Positions 35,537 through 44,535 of a stretch of 64,000 nt of DNA are shown here, one piece after another. The notes under the pieces are model-generated. The model was not told where the DNA came from. It made no database searches and saw only the letters and a list, made by a program, of their open reading frames with translations. Positions within the stretch are counted from its first letter, which is position 1. The number at the start of each line of letters is the position of its first letter. The position numbers were made by a program, and so were the translations under genes. The DNA comes from Rhodonellum sp041748555. GTDB lineage: Bacteria > Bacteroidota > Bacteroidia > Cytophagales > Cyclobacteriaceae. The stretch spans positions 1 to 64,000 of the forward strand of contig JBGTDA010000056.1 in NCBI GenBank assembly GCA_041748555.1, read 5' to 3'.

Positions 35537-36016
35537 TCAATATGCAAATCCGAATCTTTTGTAAATAAAATGCATCAGCCAAGCAGGGCCGATCAACAAA
35601 AACTGGACATCCTTTATAAACGAAGGTTTTTTTCCTTCGATCTTGTGGCCGTAAAATTGAAAGATCCAGGATATGGCAAATATAAAAAGACTTACTGCCC
35701 AGAGTGGAATGGGAGAAACCAGGTGGATCAAATTAGCCAAAGCGAGGCAAATTGCTGAAAACAACAACATTCCTAAAGCCAAAGGCGGCGAAAGCGATAC
35801 ATAATAAAAGAGGACAAGAATTAAAACAATAGTCGCCCAATTTGCAAAACCTTTTAAAAACGGTAAAAGAGATTGCAATCCGTCGGCGGGTATACTGAAA
35901 AGCAGACCCACGATACTGAAGAAAATTGCAGGAACACATATCCAATGGATGGTTTTGTTGGTTTCATTTTTATGGCTCAACCCATATTCGTATAATAAGG
36001 CATCTATTTTTCGCAT
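35537..36016 (-). CDS. Mpo1-like protein (DUF962, YGL010w-like)
   Basis: A 159-residue membrane protein with about four helices. The family signature is complete: YGLSHKNETNKTIHWICVP (His15, Asn17, Asn20, His24) at the N-terminus and QFYGHKIEGKKPSFIKD (His near 122) followed by FLLIGPAWLM near the end. Yeast Mpo1 is an Fe(II) dioxygenase that shortens 2-hydroxy fatty acids from phytosphingosine. The conserved His residues suggest the same chemistry. Whether a bacterial sphingolipid or another hydroxy fatty acid is the substrate here is not known. No clear partner gene is adjacent. Confidence 0.88.
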   Translation of the reverse strand: MRKIDALLYEYGLSHKNETNKTIHWICVPAIFFSIVGLLFSIPADGLQSLLPFLKGFANWATIVLILVLFYYVSLSPPLALGMLLFSAICLALANLIHLVSPIPLWAVSLFIFAISWIFQFYGHKIEGKKPSFIKDVQFLLIGPAWLMHFIYKRFGFAY

Positions 36017-36101
36017 GGGTTCAGATCTTTAGCTGGTGAAGATTGGATTACGTGCATTAATTTAATAAATAGCCTTGAAATTTCTTTAAAGTAAATAAAG
36101 A

Positions 36102-37229
36102 ATGTTAAGCTACTGGGAAAAGAAAAACTTTATCGCATATGATCTGATTGTTGTTGGAGGAGGAATTGTTGGACTGTCAACAGCCATTCAGTACAAGGAA
36201 CGATTTCCCGAAAAAGAAGTGCTTGTTCTTGAAAGAGGAATTTTTCCTTCCGGAGCCAGCTCCCGAAATGCCGGTTTTGCCTGCTTTGGTAGCTTGACAG
36301 AAATTATAGATGACTTGTCCAATATGTCCGAGTCGGATATGCTTTCTTTGGTGGAGCGCCGTTATTCCGGTTTGCTGTCCATTCGGAGAGTCTTTGGAGA
36401 CAATAGACTGGGCTATGAATCGGACAAGGGTTATGAACTCATCACCGACAAGGAACTTCCAGCCCTGGAACAGCTTTCTACAATCAATCAACTGCTGTTG
36501 CCTGTTTTTGGTCAAGAAGTTTTCAGCCTTGTTTCTGCACCCCGATCATTTAGCTTTGGAGCAAAAGTAAAGGAGGTAGTTTGCAATCAGTTTGAAGGAG
36601 CATTGGATAGCGGAAAATTCCTGAAGGCCCTATGGAAAAAATGCAATGATCTCCAAATTAAAATCATTACAGGAGCAGGTGTACACAACATTATTCCACA
36701 GGAAAAAAAAATATTTGTTATAGATGCAGTGACAGGATCCAATATCGGTTTCGAAGCCGGCCATTTGGCCATATGTACCAATGCTTTTACATCGGATTTA
36801 TTTCCCGAAATGGATGTTCGTCCGGGTCGGGGATTGATTTTGATGACTACATCCTTACCACAACCTATTCCATGGAAAGGTGTTTTTCATTATGATAAAG
36901 GCTATGTGTACTTTAGAAATATTGAAAACAAATTATTGATTGGTGGTGGCAGGAATATGGCCAATGAAGCAGAAAAAACAACTGATTTTGGTATCAATAA
37001 GGAAATAAGGGATTACCTTTTGGGTATAATTGAAGAGATAGTTTTTCCGGGGTATTGTCCACAAATAGAAATGGAATGGAGTGGCATAATGGCCTTCGGA
37101 CCGAATAAAAAACCCATTATCGAAATGCCTTTTCCAAATGTTGGTGTGGCAGTCAGGCTTGGGGGAATGGGCGTGGCGATAGGTTGGCAGACGGCTCGGG
37201 AACTGGTCAGTCTTTTTGAAGAAGTGTAA
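36102..37229 (+). CDS. FAD-dependent oxidoreductase, DAO family
   Basis: A 375-residue flavoenzyme of the D-amino-acid oxidase/glycine oxidase type. The dinucleotide loop VVGGGIVGLSTAIQYKERFP (about 17-36) is followed by VLVLERG and GASSRNAGFACFG, the region that contacts FAD. RPGRGLILMTT and the C-terminal VAVRLGGMGVAIGWQTA complete the fold. It probably oxidises an amino acid or related amine. The substrate cannot be read from the sequence. It precedes the NhaC gene by 51 bases on the same strand. Confidence 0.88.
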   Translation: MLSYWEKKNFIAYDLIVVGGGIVGLSTAIQYKERFPEKEVLVLERGIFPSGASSRNAGFACFGSLTEIIDDLSNMSESDMLSLVERRYSGLLSIRRVFGDNRLGYESDKGYELITDKELPALEQLSTINQLLLPVFGQEVFSLVSAPRSFSFGAKVKEVVCNQFEGALDSGKFLKALWKKCNDLQIKIITGAGVHNIIPQEKKIFVIDAVTGSNIGFEAGHLAICTNAFTSDLFPEMDVRPGRGLILMTTSLPQPIPWKGVFHYDKGYVYFRNIENKLLIGGGRNMANEAEKTTDFGINKEIRDYLLGIIEEIVFPGYCPQIEMEWSGIMAFGPNKKPIIEMPFPNVGVAVRLGGMGVAIGWQTARELVSLFEEV

Positions 37230-37280
37230 AATCAGCAAAAATTTTATTAATTTCAGCCATCTAATTTCAAAAAGTATTTA

Positions 37281-38759
37281 ATGATAAAAAATCCTAGAAC
37301 GCCGGCATTAGGAGAAGCCCTTTTCCCCATTCTTTTTTTAATTGTTTTGCTGGTTGTCAATATCTGGGTTTTCGGAACTGATGGATTGTCCGGATCTAAT
37401 CAGATTGTATTATTACTCTCGGCGGCTGTCGCAGGTCTTGTAGCTGTCTATAGATTGAATTTTGATTGGCAAACATTACAGGACGGCATTGTCAAAAGCA
37501 TCAGTTCTGCGATGCCAAGTATATTGATTTTATTGCTGATCGGCTCTCTTGCCGGAACCTGGTTGTTGAGTGGTGTGGTACCTGCGATGATTTATTATGG
37601 ACTTCAAATTCTAAATCCGACCATATTCTTACTGGCTGCATGCATCATCAGTGCGGTTGTTTCCGTTGCCACGGGAAGTAGCTGGACCACGGTGGCCACA
37701 GTTGGTGTTGCGCTGTTGGGAATTGGAAAAGCACTGGGATTCAGTGAAGGAATTATTGCCGGAGCAATATTGTCCGGAGCTTATTTTGGGGATAAGATGT
37801 CTCCGCTTTCGGACACGACCAATCTGGCCCCGGCCATGGCGGGAACGGATTTGTTTACCCACATCAGGCATATGGCCAAGACAACAATTCCTTCTATGTT
37901 GATAACATTGGTGATTTTCGCTGTCATAGGTTTCACTACGGGAGCAGAAGGATCAGTTGATCAGGTGAGGGATATTTCGAATACGATTTCAGAAAAATTC
38001 AACATCAACGGGTGGTTGTTTGTTGTGCCTGTGTTGGTTTTGGCAATGATCGTGAAGAAAGTCCCGGCGGTTCCGGCTTTATTTGCAGGCGCATTATTGG
38101 GTGGAGTATTTGCCATTGTCTTCCAACCTCAGATTATCTATACCATCGCCAACGAGGAGGGAGGATATGCGTATAATTCCTTTAAAGCAGTTATGATGGC
38201 CCTATATGGCGAAATCAGTATCATCACCACCAATGAAATTGTCAATGAACTTTTGATTACCAGGGGGATGTCCGGAATGTTGAATACCATCTGGTTGATT
38301 ATCTGTGCGATGATTTTTGGAGGAATTATGGAAGAAAGCAGTATGCTCAAGGTGATTGCGCATGCAGTGATCAAAAAAGTCCACACCGTGGGCTCCTTGA
38401 TAGCATCGACTGCCGCCACCTGTGTCTTCTTTAACCTGACTGCCTCGGACCAATATTTGGCAATTCTGGTTCCGGGAAGAATGTATGCGGATATTTACAG
38501 AAAAAGAGGCCTTAAACCCGAAAATCTTAGTAGAACTCTTGAGGACAGTGCCACCGTTACCTCAGTATTGATTCCATGGAATACTTGTGGGGCGACACAG
38601 GCTTCAGTCCTTGGTGTGGCAACACTCGTATATGCACCTTATTGTTTTTTTAATATAATCAGTCCTTTCATGACCATCCTGTTTGGATACCTCAAACTGG
38701 GTATCAACTTTTATTCGAAAGAAGAGTTGGAGGGGATTAAAAAAGAATTAGTAACATGA
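37281..38759 (+). CDS. nhaC: Na+/H+ antiporter, NhaC family
   Basis: A 492-residue membrane protein with about 11-12 helices. The family hallmarks are ATGSSWTTVATVGVALLGIG and GAYFGDKMSPLSDTTNLAPA, then FNLTASDQYLAILVPGRMY and LIPWNTCGATQASVLGVAT. NhaC-type transporters exchange Na+ for H+ (some members exchange malate for lactate). The stop overlaps the ATG of the exonuclease gene (ATGA), so the two are coupled. Confidence 0.9.
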   Translation: MIKNPRTPALGEALFPILFLIVLLVVNIWVFGTDGLSGSNQIVLLLSAAVAGLVAVYRLNFDWQTLQDGIVKSISSAMPSILILLLIGSLAGTWLLSGVVPAMIYYGLQILNPTIFLLAACIISAVVSVATGSSWTTVATVGVALLGIGKALGFSEGIIAGAILSGAYFGDKMSPLSDTTNLAPAMAGTDLFTHIRHMAKTTIPSMLITLVIFAVIGFTTGAEGSVDQVRDISNTISEKFNINGWLFVVPVLVLAMIVKKVPAVPALFAGALLGGVFAIVFQPQIIYTIANEEGGYAYNSFKAVMMALYGEISIITTNEIVNELLITRGMSGMLNTIWLIICAMIFGGIMEESSMLKVIAHAVIKKVHTVGSLIASTAATCVFFNLTASDQYLAILVPGRMYADIYRKRGLKPENLSRTLEDSATVTSVLIPWNTCGATQASVLGVATLVYAPYCFFNIISPFMTILFGYLKLGINFYSKEELEGIKKELVT

Positions 38760-39358
38760 TCGTTAAAAGCATCACAAAAGCAGAAATCAATGAATTGCCT
38801 CTAGGTCAATTTGAAGGAGAAATAGTTCTCGTGAATTCCAAAGATCAGATTAAAGAAGTCATTGATGAACTCAGAATGCACAAACTTGTTGGGTTCGATA
38901 CGGAAACAAAGCCTACTTTTTCCCGGGGGACTCAGCATTATGTGTCCCTTTTGCAATTGTCAACGGACGATATGTCTTTTTTGATCCGGATCAATCATGT
39001 AGGTTTACCCGGAATCATTCAGGAATTTTTGGAAGAACCAGGTTTCATTAAAGTAGGAGCAGCGGTTCTTGATGATCTCAGGGCCCTCAAAAAGGTAAGT
39101 GTGGGTTTTATGCCTGAGAGTTTCTTTGACCTTAATGATGAGCTTAAGAAGGTGGGTTTTCAAAATGTCGGTGTCAGGAATCTTGCTGCAATGGTCTTGA
39201 ATATGAGGATATCCAAATCCGAACAGGTTTCCAACTGGGAGGCGCCTGAATTGACAGACAAGCAGAAGCTGTATGCTGCAACAGATGCTTGGGTATGTTT
39301 ACAGATCTTCAAAAAACTTCAATATCAGGGCTATTTTGATGATTTTTTTAATCGCTGA
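38756..39358 (+). CDS. 3'-5' exonuclease (DEDDy, RNase D-like)
   Basis: A 200-residue single-domain exonuclease. FDTET (Asp48, Glu50) is Exo I, VLDDLRALKK contains the Exo II Asp, and YAATDAWVCLQIF is Exo III with the Tyr of the DEDDy type. It lacks the HRDC domain of RNase D, so it is the short form whose substrate (RNA or DNA) is open. It begins within the nhaC stop (ATGA). Its 3' end overlaps that of the convergent YigZ-family gene by 11 bases. Confidence 0.88.
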   Translation: MIVKSITKAEINELPLGQFEGEIVLVNSKDQIKEVIDELRMHKLVGFDTETKPTFSRGTQHYVSLLQLSTDDMSFLIRINHVGLPGIIQEFLEEPGFIKVGAAVLDDLRALKKVSVGFMPESFFDLNDELKKVGFQNVGVRNLAAMVLNMRISKSEQVSNWEAPELTDKQKLYAATDAWVCLQIFKKLQYQGYFDDFFNR

Positions 39359-39947
39359 TAAGAAGCACATTTTCCATTTTATCAATTTTCTCAAGAACTC
39401 CCGGTAAAATTCCTAACCTAACTTCAACACTGATTTGGCATGAAATATCAAAGGATTGATCAATGATTTCCAGTTCATCTTCTTTGATCATTTTCATGAC
39501 CTCGTTCATGGAAAGATAATCGAATTGAATAACCAGCTTTTTCTTGACGAACGCAATAATGATTTCACTGTTTAGGATTGCTTCCGAAGCAGCGGTTTTG
39601 TAGGCTTTGATAAGGCCCCCAACACCGAGTTTAGTGCCACCAAAATATCGGATGACAACAATCAAAACATTCGTCAGTTCATGGGAACGGATCTGGCCCA
39701 GAATCGGATCACCCGCAGAATGATTGGGTTCTCCATCATCATTTGTCCTGAAATTAAGCTTATCAATCCCCAACATATAAGCGTAACAATGATGTCTCGC
39801 ATCATGATATTTCTTTTTTAAAGAATCGAGAACCGGTTTGATGTCCTCCTCATTTTCTACAGGAAAAGCAAAGCCTAAAAATTTGCTTCCTTTTTCTTTA
39901 TACAATCCTTCGGATTCTTTTTTTAATGTTAAAAACGTATCCTCCAT
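39348..39947 (-). CDS. YigZ/IMPACT family protein
   Basis: A 199-residue protein. The IMPACT domain is clear: EKGSKFLGFAFPVENEEDIK, then HDARHHCYAYMLG, NDDGEPNHSAGDPILGQI and VVIRYFGGTKLGVGGLIKAY. A C-terminal RNA-binding-like part follows (about 135-199). The family is linked to translation control in eukaryotes, and the bacterial role is unclear. It overlaps the exonuclease gene tail to tail by 11 bases. Confidence 0.93.
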   Translation of the reverse strand: MEDTFLTLKKESEGLYKEKGSKFLGFAFPVENEEDIKPVLDSLKKKYHDARHHCYAYMLGIDKLNFRTNDDGEPNHSAGDPILGQIRSHELTNVLIVVIRYFGGTKLGVGGLIKAYKTAASEAILNSEIIIAFVKKKLVIQFDYLSMNEVMKMIKEDELEIIDQSFDISCQISVEVRLGILPGVLEKIDKMENVLLISD

Positions 39948-40166
39948 TTAATATTAAGGTGAATTGAAAGTTTGAGAAGGATTAGATCAATCCTATTTAA
40001 TTTTCCAAAATTAATAAAATGAAAAGGAGAGTGGAGGTATTCATTAAATTAGTTCTAATTTTAGGGAAGTTCTATTTTCCCCATGTTAAAAAAAAGTAGT
40101 GATCATTTCTTTATATTGAAATTAAAAAAACAGGGAAGGAAAATTATTCCGCTAAAAAGGCAGTAA

Positions 40167-41099
40167 TTGGAAACTTTTAAAAACAATATTAAGGCGAATC
40201 ATAGTTTTCATCTGAAGGACTTCCAAGGTGGAGTTCATGATTATTTTTTGCAGAATTTAAAGCCTGATTTAGCAATTTCTTATCTGCATGGTCAGCTGTT
40301 CAAAAAGCAAGAGCTCAAAGGTCAGATATTTATTGCCATTCATGGGGATTTTCACGGATATTCATTAAAGGAAAGCCCCTTTGGAGGAATCTGGACAGCT
40401 TCCAATCTTTCCTCAGCAGCAATTTCTTTTTTTATCCAATCTTTAAACACTGCTCTTAAAGAAAGAGGAGTCAAATCACTAACAGTAATCCAGCCGCCAA
40501 GGGAATACTGCAATCAATCCGATCTGATATCCTACCTTTTATTTACTGAAGGTTTCAAATTGATGAAGGTGATGAACCACCAGGTTTTTTGTGGAAAGAA
40601 AAAATTAAGGAACGCAGCAGCTTCCCTGGAATTAAAATATAGTAAAAAGATTAAAAACCTCGGTTTTGAAATCACAACAACCCATATCCAGAGCTTTAAT
40701 TTCCTTCAGGATATCATGGAGTGGAATCAAAGCCGTGGCTATAAATCATCCATTACCGAAGACCGGCTGATCAGACAGGTTTCTTCTTTTCCCGATCGGT
40801 ATTTCGTCATTTCTATCTATCAAAAAGAGCGGGCAGTAGCACATGCGCTTGCGGTTAAACTGACCTCGGATAGCCTGTACTACTTCCTGTCCGGGATTAA
40901 TCCCAAAAATCAAAACAGTATCACAGGGGAGTTAATTATGACTTCTTTGATAAAACTTGCTGCTGACCTCAAAGTTGATTTTTTGGATTTTGGAACCTCG
41001 GCTCTTGAAGATGAACCTAACCACAACCTGATGTTTTTCAAATCCAAATCCGCCAATGAATACAGTAATAAATATACCTGGCAGATTCAATACCAATGA
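40167..41099 (+). CDS. FemAB/GNAT-like acyltransferase
   Basis: A 310-residue cytoplasmic protein. The start must be TTG at 40167, since an in-frame TAA lies just before it and no earlier ATG exists. The C-terminal half (about 170-300) looks like a GNAT fold: VAHALAVKLTSDSLYYFLSG, then ITGELIMTSLIKLAADLKVD and FLDFGTSALEDEPNHNLMFF, similar to FemAB-type or polysaccharide-linked acetyltransferases. An ATGA overlap couples it to the GT2 glycosyltransferase, which favours a role in surface glycan or lipid modification. Substrate unknown. Confidence 0.72.
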   Translation: METFKNNIKANHSFHLKDFQGGVHDYFLQNLKPDLAISYLHGQLFKKQELKGQIFIAIHGDFHGYSLKESPFGGIWTASNLSSAAISFFIQSLNTALKERGVKSLTVIQPPREYCNQSDLISYLLFTEGFKLMKVMNHQVFCGKKKLRNAAASLELKYSKKIKNLGFEITTTHIQSFNFLQDIMEWNQSRGYKSSITEDRLIRQVSSFPDRYFVISIYQKERAVAHALAVKLTSDSLYYFLSGINPKNQNSITGELIMTSLIKLAADLKVDFLDFGTSALEDEPNHNLMFFKSKSANEYSNKYTWQIQYQ

Positions 41100-42055
41100 A
41101 AAATTATTTGCCATTAGTTACTATTATTTGCACTTCCTATAATCACGCCGCATTTATAGAGGAAACTCTGGACAGCATCCTAGCCCAAAATTATTCTGTT
41201 TTGGAGCTGATCTTTATTGAAAATGGCAGCATGGATGATTCGGTAAAAGTTTTCCGGAAATGGGTTAACTTAAACCGGCCCAAATTCTCCGTTCATACTT
41301 TTTTTCATCAGCAGACAGTTCCTTATTGCAGCGCTTTTAATCAGGCATTGTCTAGGAGCAAGGGTGAATATGTGATTGATTTGTCAGGAGATGATCTGCT
41401 GGAAGCCGATCATATTTACAAATCCGTTCAAAGGTTATTGGAAGACCCCGATGCAGCATTCAGTTTTTCTGATGCGCTGTTGTTTGAGGAAAACGGTGTG
41501 GAAAAGTCCTTTTATAAAAGGGATGAGTTTGGCAAATTACAGGAAATAATTAAAGAAGGTGACCGGTATCTCGACATCGTTCAATCACATTGTATCTGCT
41601 CGGCAACCTTGGTTTTTCGTGCAAATCTACTGAAAGCGGCAGGAGGCTATGATGAAGAACTTACTTATGAAGATTTTGATATCATGGTGAGGTTGGCAAG
41701 AATATATCCTGTTGTGTATTCGGATCATATTGGCATCCGGAAAAGGATACATGAAAAATCTTTTTCCACCGAACAATACAGGCCCTTCAATTCCCGGATG
41801 TTGCCTTCCACACTCCGGATTTGTCAAAAAATCAAAGACATGAATAAAAATCCAAAGGAGAATGCGGCGCTTATGAATAGGATCATGTTCGAAACCAAAC
41901 ATGCATTGGGTTCAGCTAATTTTGATGTGGCAAAATGCTTCTTGGATCTTGCAGGAAAGGCAGGGGGAAAGGGAATAAAATATACTGCTTTCAACCTTTG
42001 GGCATGGAGTCGCTTAGATCTTTCGTGGCTTTATCTGAAATTTAAAAGAGGGTGA
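41096..42055 (+). CDS. Glycosyltransferase family 2
   Basis: A 319-residue GT-A glycosyltransferase. The nucleotide-sugar region VTIICTSYNHAAFIEETLDS (about 8-27) leads to VLELIFIENGSMDDSV and the acidic DLSGDDLLEAD, the metal-binding site. The acceptor part has ICSATLVFRANLLKAAGGYD and YEDFDIMVRLARI, typical of GT2 enzymes that build surface polysaccharides. It starts inside the stop of the FemAB-like gene. Its stop touches the stop of the convergent M16-like gene with no bases between. Confidence 0.92.
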   Translation: MKNYLPLVTIICTSYNHAAFIEETLDSILAQNYSVLELIFIENGSMDDSVKVFRKWVNLNRPKFSVHTFFHQQTVPYCSAFNQALSRSKGEYVIDLSGDDLLEADHIYKSVQRLLEDPDAAFSFSDALLFEENGVEKSFYKRDEFGKLQEIIKEGDRYLDIVQSHCICSATLVFRANLLKAAGGYDEELTYEDFDIMVRLARIYPVVYSDHIGIRKRIHEKSFSTEQYRPFNSRMLPSTLRICQKIKDMNKNPKENAALMNRIMFETKHALGSANFDVAKCFLDLAGKAGGKGIKYTAFNLWAWSRLDLSWLYLKFKRG

Positions 42056-43327
42056 TTATCCCACAATGACCTCAACCATTGTTTCCCTGTTCAGGTATTT
42101 ATGCCCGACAGCCAAAAGGTCTTCCGCCATGAAGTTTCTGATGAATTTCAACTTATCCTGGTAAAACCCATAATCCAAACCTGCCTGATGTATGGATTTA
42201 AATCTTTCCATCAGATCAAATGCTGAACTGAAATTCGATAAAAAATTTCCAATCATATAGTTCCGGACCACTTCCAGCTCCCCTTCAGGTACGAGTTGGG
42301 TCTGGAGCAGCTCCAGTTCTTTATAAATCTCAACAATCACCTCATCTACATATTGCTTCTGGACATCTGCCATCACTACCCAATAATCACAGTTTCTAAG
42401 GCTACCGATACTGCTATAAATTCCATAGGTGTGACCCTTTTCCTCCCGGATATTCTTAATCAACCGGCTACCAAAATAACCTCCAAGAATGGTGTTGAAT
42501 ACAGATAATGCTAAGTAATCAGGGTGGGTTTTCGGAATAAGATGACATCCGATCCGCAGGCTGCATTGTAAGGATTTTGGTCTTAATTCATGAACCCGTT
42601 GCTGCTGCGTGTTTTTAAAATGGGGAGAGACGGTTTGGACAAATACCGCAGGCAAGCTTTCCAGTTCTTTTTCAATAAGGTCCCGCTCGTCATTATCAAG
42701 ATTTCCGGTAACAAATATTTCCGGATTCATCCAGAGGGAATTCGCATAGAACTCAGTTAAATCTTCTCTGCTTATTTCTTCTACATCTTTCTCTGTAGCT
42801 ATCTGACCGTATGGATGTTGAGGCCCAAAAAGCTGATTCCTGAACAGGTGGCTGGAACGTACGCCGTTTTGTTCTTTTTGTATGGTAATACTTAGCGTTT
42901 TTTGGGATTTTCTTTTCAGCAGTTCCTTTTCAGGAAAAACTGCCTCAGTCATTAGCTCCCTAAAAACAGGAAGTACTTTGGCAAAATGTTTTTTGGTGGT
43001 CAGCAGTGATAAACCGTTGTGCTCAAAATTGGAAACAATTTCCACCTCGCTGGCATAAGTGTCAAAAAAATCATCAAGCTCAGCCGAGGATTTATTTTTT
43101 GTACCATCCATCGTCAAGTGGAGGGTGAAATAGGCAGCCAGTTTTTTTTCTATAATTGATCCGTTTTTCTGCGAATCAGAATTGATTTCCAATTTGATGG
43201 CATCTATCTCAGGGGCGGGTATAAAATACAAAGGGACTCCGTTTTTAAGAGTCCTTTTGGTGGGTTGTTTCAAAGATATATCTTCCGGTATCCGGAATTC
43301 CGGGGCTTTGGAGCGGTCTAAAATCAT
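42056..43327 (-). CDS. M16-family protein without the zinc site
   Basis: A 423-residue pitrilysin-like protein. The normal HxxEH is replaced by AAYFTLHLTMDGTKNKSSAE, where the first His is Tyr and the Glu is Leu, so zinc catalysis is not possible. The R/Y substrate motif is kept (SRLIKNIREEKGHTYGIYSS), as is the second-domain MVEVIVG end. This is the pattern of the non-catalytic partner subunit of M16 heterodimers, but no catalytic partner gene is adjacent. There is no signal peptide. Its ATG overlaps the porV stop (ATGA), making it the last gene of the porU-porV chain. Confidence 0.85.
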   Translation of the reverse strand: MILDRSKAPEFRIPEDISLKQPTKRTLKNGVPLYFIPAPEIDAIKLEINSDSQKNGSIIEKKLAAYFTLHLTMDGTKNKSSAELDDFFDTYASEVEIVSNFEHNGLSLLTTKKHFAKVLPVFRELMTEAVFPEKELLKRKSQKTLSITIQKEQNGVRSSHLFRNQLFGPQHPYGQIATEKDVEEISREDLTEFYANSLWMNPEIFVTGNLDNDERDLIEKELESLPAVFVQTVSPHFKNTQQQRVHELRPKSLQCSLRIGCHLIPKTHPDYLALSVFNTILGGYFGSRLIKNIREEKGHTYGIYSSIGSLRNCDYWVVMADVQKQYVDEVIVEIYKELELLQTQLVPEGELEVVRNYMIGNFLSNFSSAFDLMERFKSIHQAGLDYGFYQDKLKFIRNFMAEDLLAVGHKYLNRETMVEVIVG

Positions 43328-44535
43328 TGATTGGAAATATTGTAAGCCAATGAAAAACGAAGCGTTTCTGCCAGTGGATGGTTTTGTACCTGGGGCACAA
43401 GGTAGGAGAAGTCAAATCCCAGTTTTTTGTAATTGAATCCAACACCCATTGTGAAATATCTTCTTCCGCCTTTGTTGGGGTTTTCATAAAAGTAACCCGT
43501 TCTTAAAGCAAAAACATTATTATAGAGGTATTCGACACCTGCGGAAATCATTACTTCCTGTATTTCTTCACTGAATCCACCGGGAGCATCTGCAAATGAT
43601 CCGAACATACCGGATATCAGAGGTCTTGTCGGATCTTTGCCCAGTGCAATTTCCAGGTTTCCGTTTTCATCTGTAAACAAGGTGCCATCTTCATTTCTTC
43701 GGTATATAGGAGGAGTTGGAACCAATAATTTATTGAAATCCAGAGCAAGGGTTAGAGAATTAAATTCATCAAAGTTGAAGGTGTAAGCTGTACCCACTCT
43801 GAAATTAGTAGGGATATAATCCAGATCTTCGGCACTGTTGTAAGTGATTTTGGGTCCGATGTTGGTAATCGTTGCACCCAATGACCAATTATCATCCCTG
43901 TTTCCTGTAAAGATCCCTTTGCTATAATATAATCCAACATCTGTTCCCACCGAAATTCCGGGTCTGCTCTCGCTTCCACCCACAGAAGAAATGCTGCCGG
44001 AAAGATTTGAGTGAATGAACCTTGCTGAAATTCCAAGGCCAAGATTTTCGGATAATTTTCTGGAGTAAGTACCCCCTATGGCAATATCTCTGGGAGTGAA
44101 TTCCCCCAATGGATTTCCACGACCATCCGTCAGCTGAATATCTCCCATGTTGAAATATCTGAGGTCCAAACCAAAAGCGGATACCTCATCGATTTTCTTG
44201 TAGAAAGTAAGATAGCTCAGCGACATATCATTGACCAAACGTCCCAGCCAAGGTGAATAGGATAAGGAAAAACCCATATCATCACGTACAAAAGCTAATT
44301 TTCCGGCGTTCCAGTGAGCGGAATTTCCATCGGGAGAGGTGGCCACTCCCGCATCTCCCATTGCAGAATGCCTGCTGTCAGGAGCAAAATTCAGAAACGG
44401 TACAGCTGTTGTGATTACGCGTCTGTTTGGATCCTGACCTGAAATGATTGTAGAATTCTGGGCTACCGCTGGAAAGGATAGTACTATGGATGTTAAAAAA
44501 AGTGGTAAGATGAATTTGTTTTTGAATATTTTCAT
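43324..44535 (-). CDS. porV: Type IX secretion outer membrane protein PorV (LptO)
   Basis: A 403-residue FadL-like outer membrane barrel. Signal peptide: MKIFKNKFILPLFLTSIVLS with cleavage after VAQ near residue 26. The mature N-terminus TAVPFLNFAPDSRHSAMGDA, then SPDGNSAHWNAGKLAF, is diagnostic of PorV. Alternating strand segments continue to the final LAYNISNQ. PorV carries T9SS cargo from SprA to the PorU sortase, which removes the sorting signal and attaches cargo to the surface. Its start overlaps the porU stop by four bases. Confidence 0.95.
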   Translation of the reverse strand: MKIFKNKFILPLFLTSIVLSFPAVAQNSTIISGQDPNRRVITTAVPFLNFAPDSRHSAMGDAGVATSPDGNSAHWNAGKLAFVRDDMGFSLSYSPWLGRLVNDMSLSYLTFYKKIDEVSAFGLDLRYFNMGDIQLTDGRGNPLGEFTPRDIAIGGTYSRKLSENLGLGISARFIHSNLSGSISSVGGSESRPGISVGTDVGLYYSKGIFTGNRDDNWSLGATITNIGPKITYNSAEDLDYIPTNFRVGTAYTFNFDEFNSLTLALDFNKLLVPTPPIYRRNEDGTLFTDENGNLEIALGKDPTRPLISGMFGSFADAPGGFSEEIQEVMISAGVEYLYNNVFALRTGYFYENPNKGGRRYFTMGVGFNYKKLGFDFSYLVPQVQNHPLAETLRFSLAYNISNQ

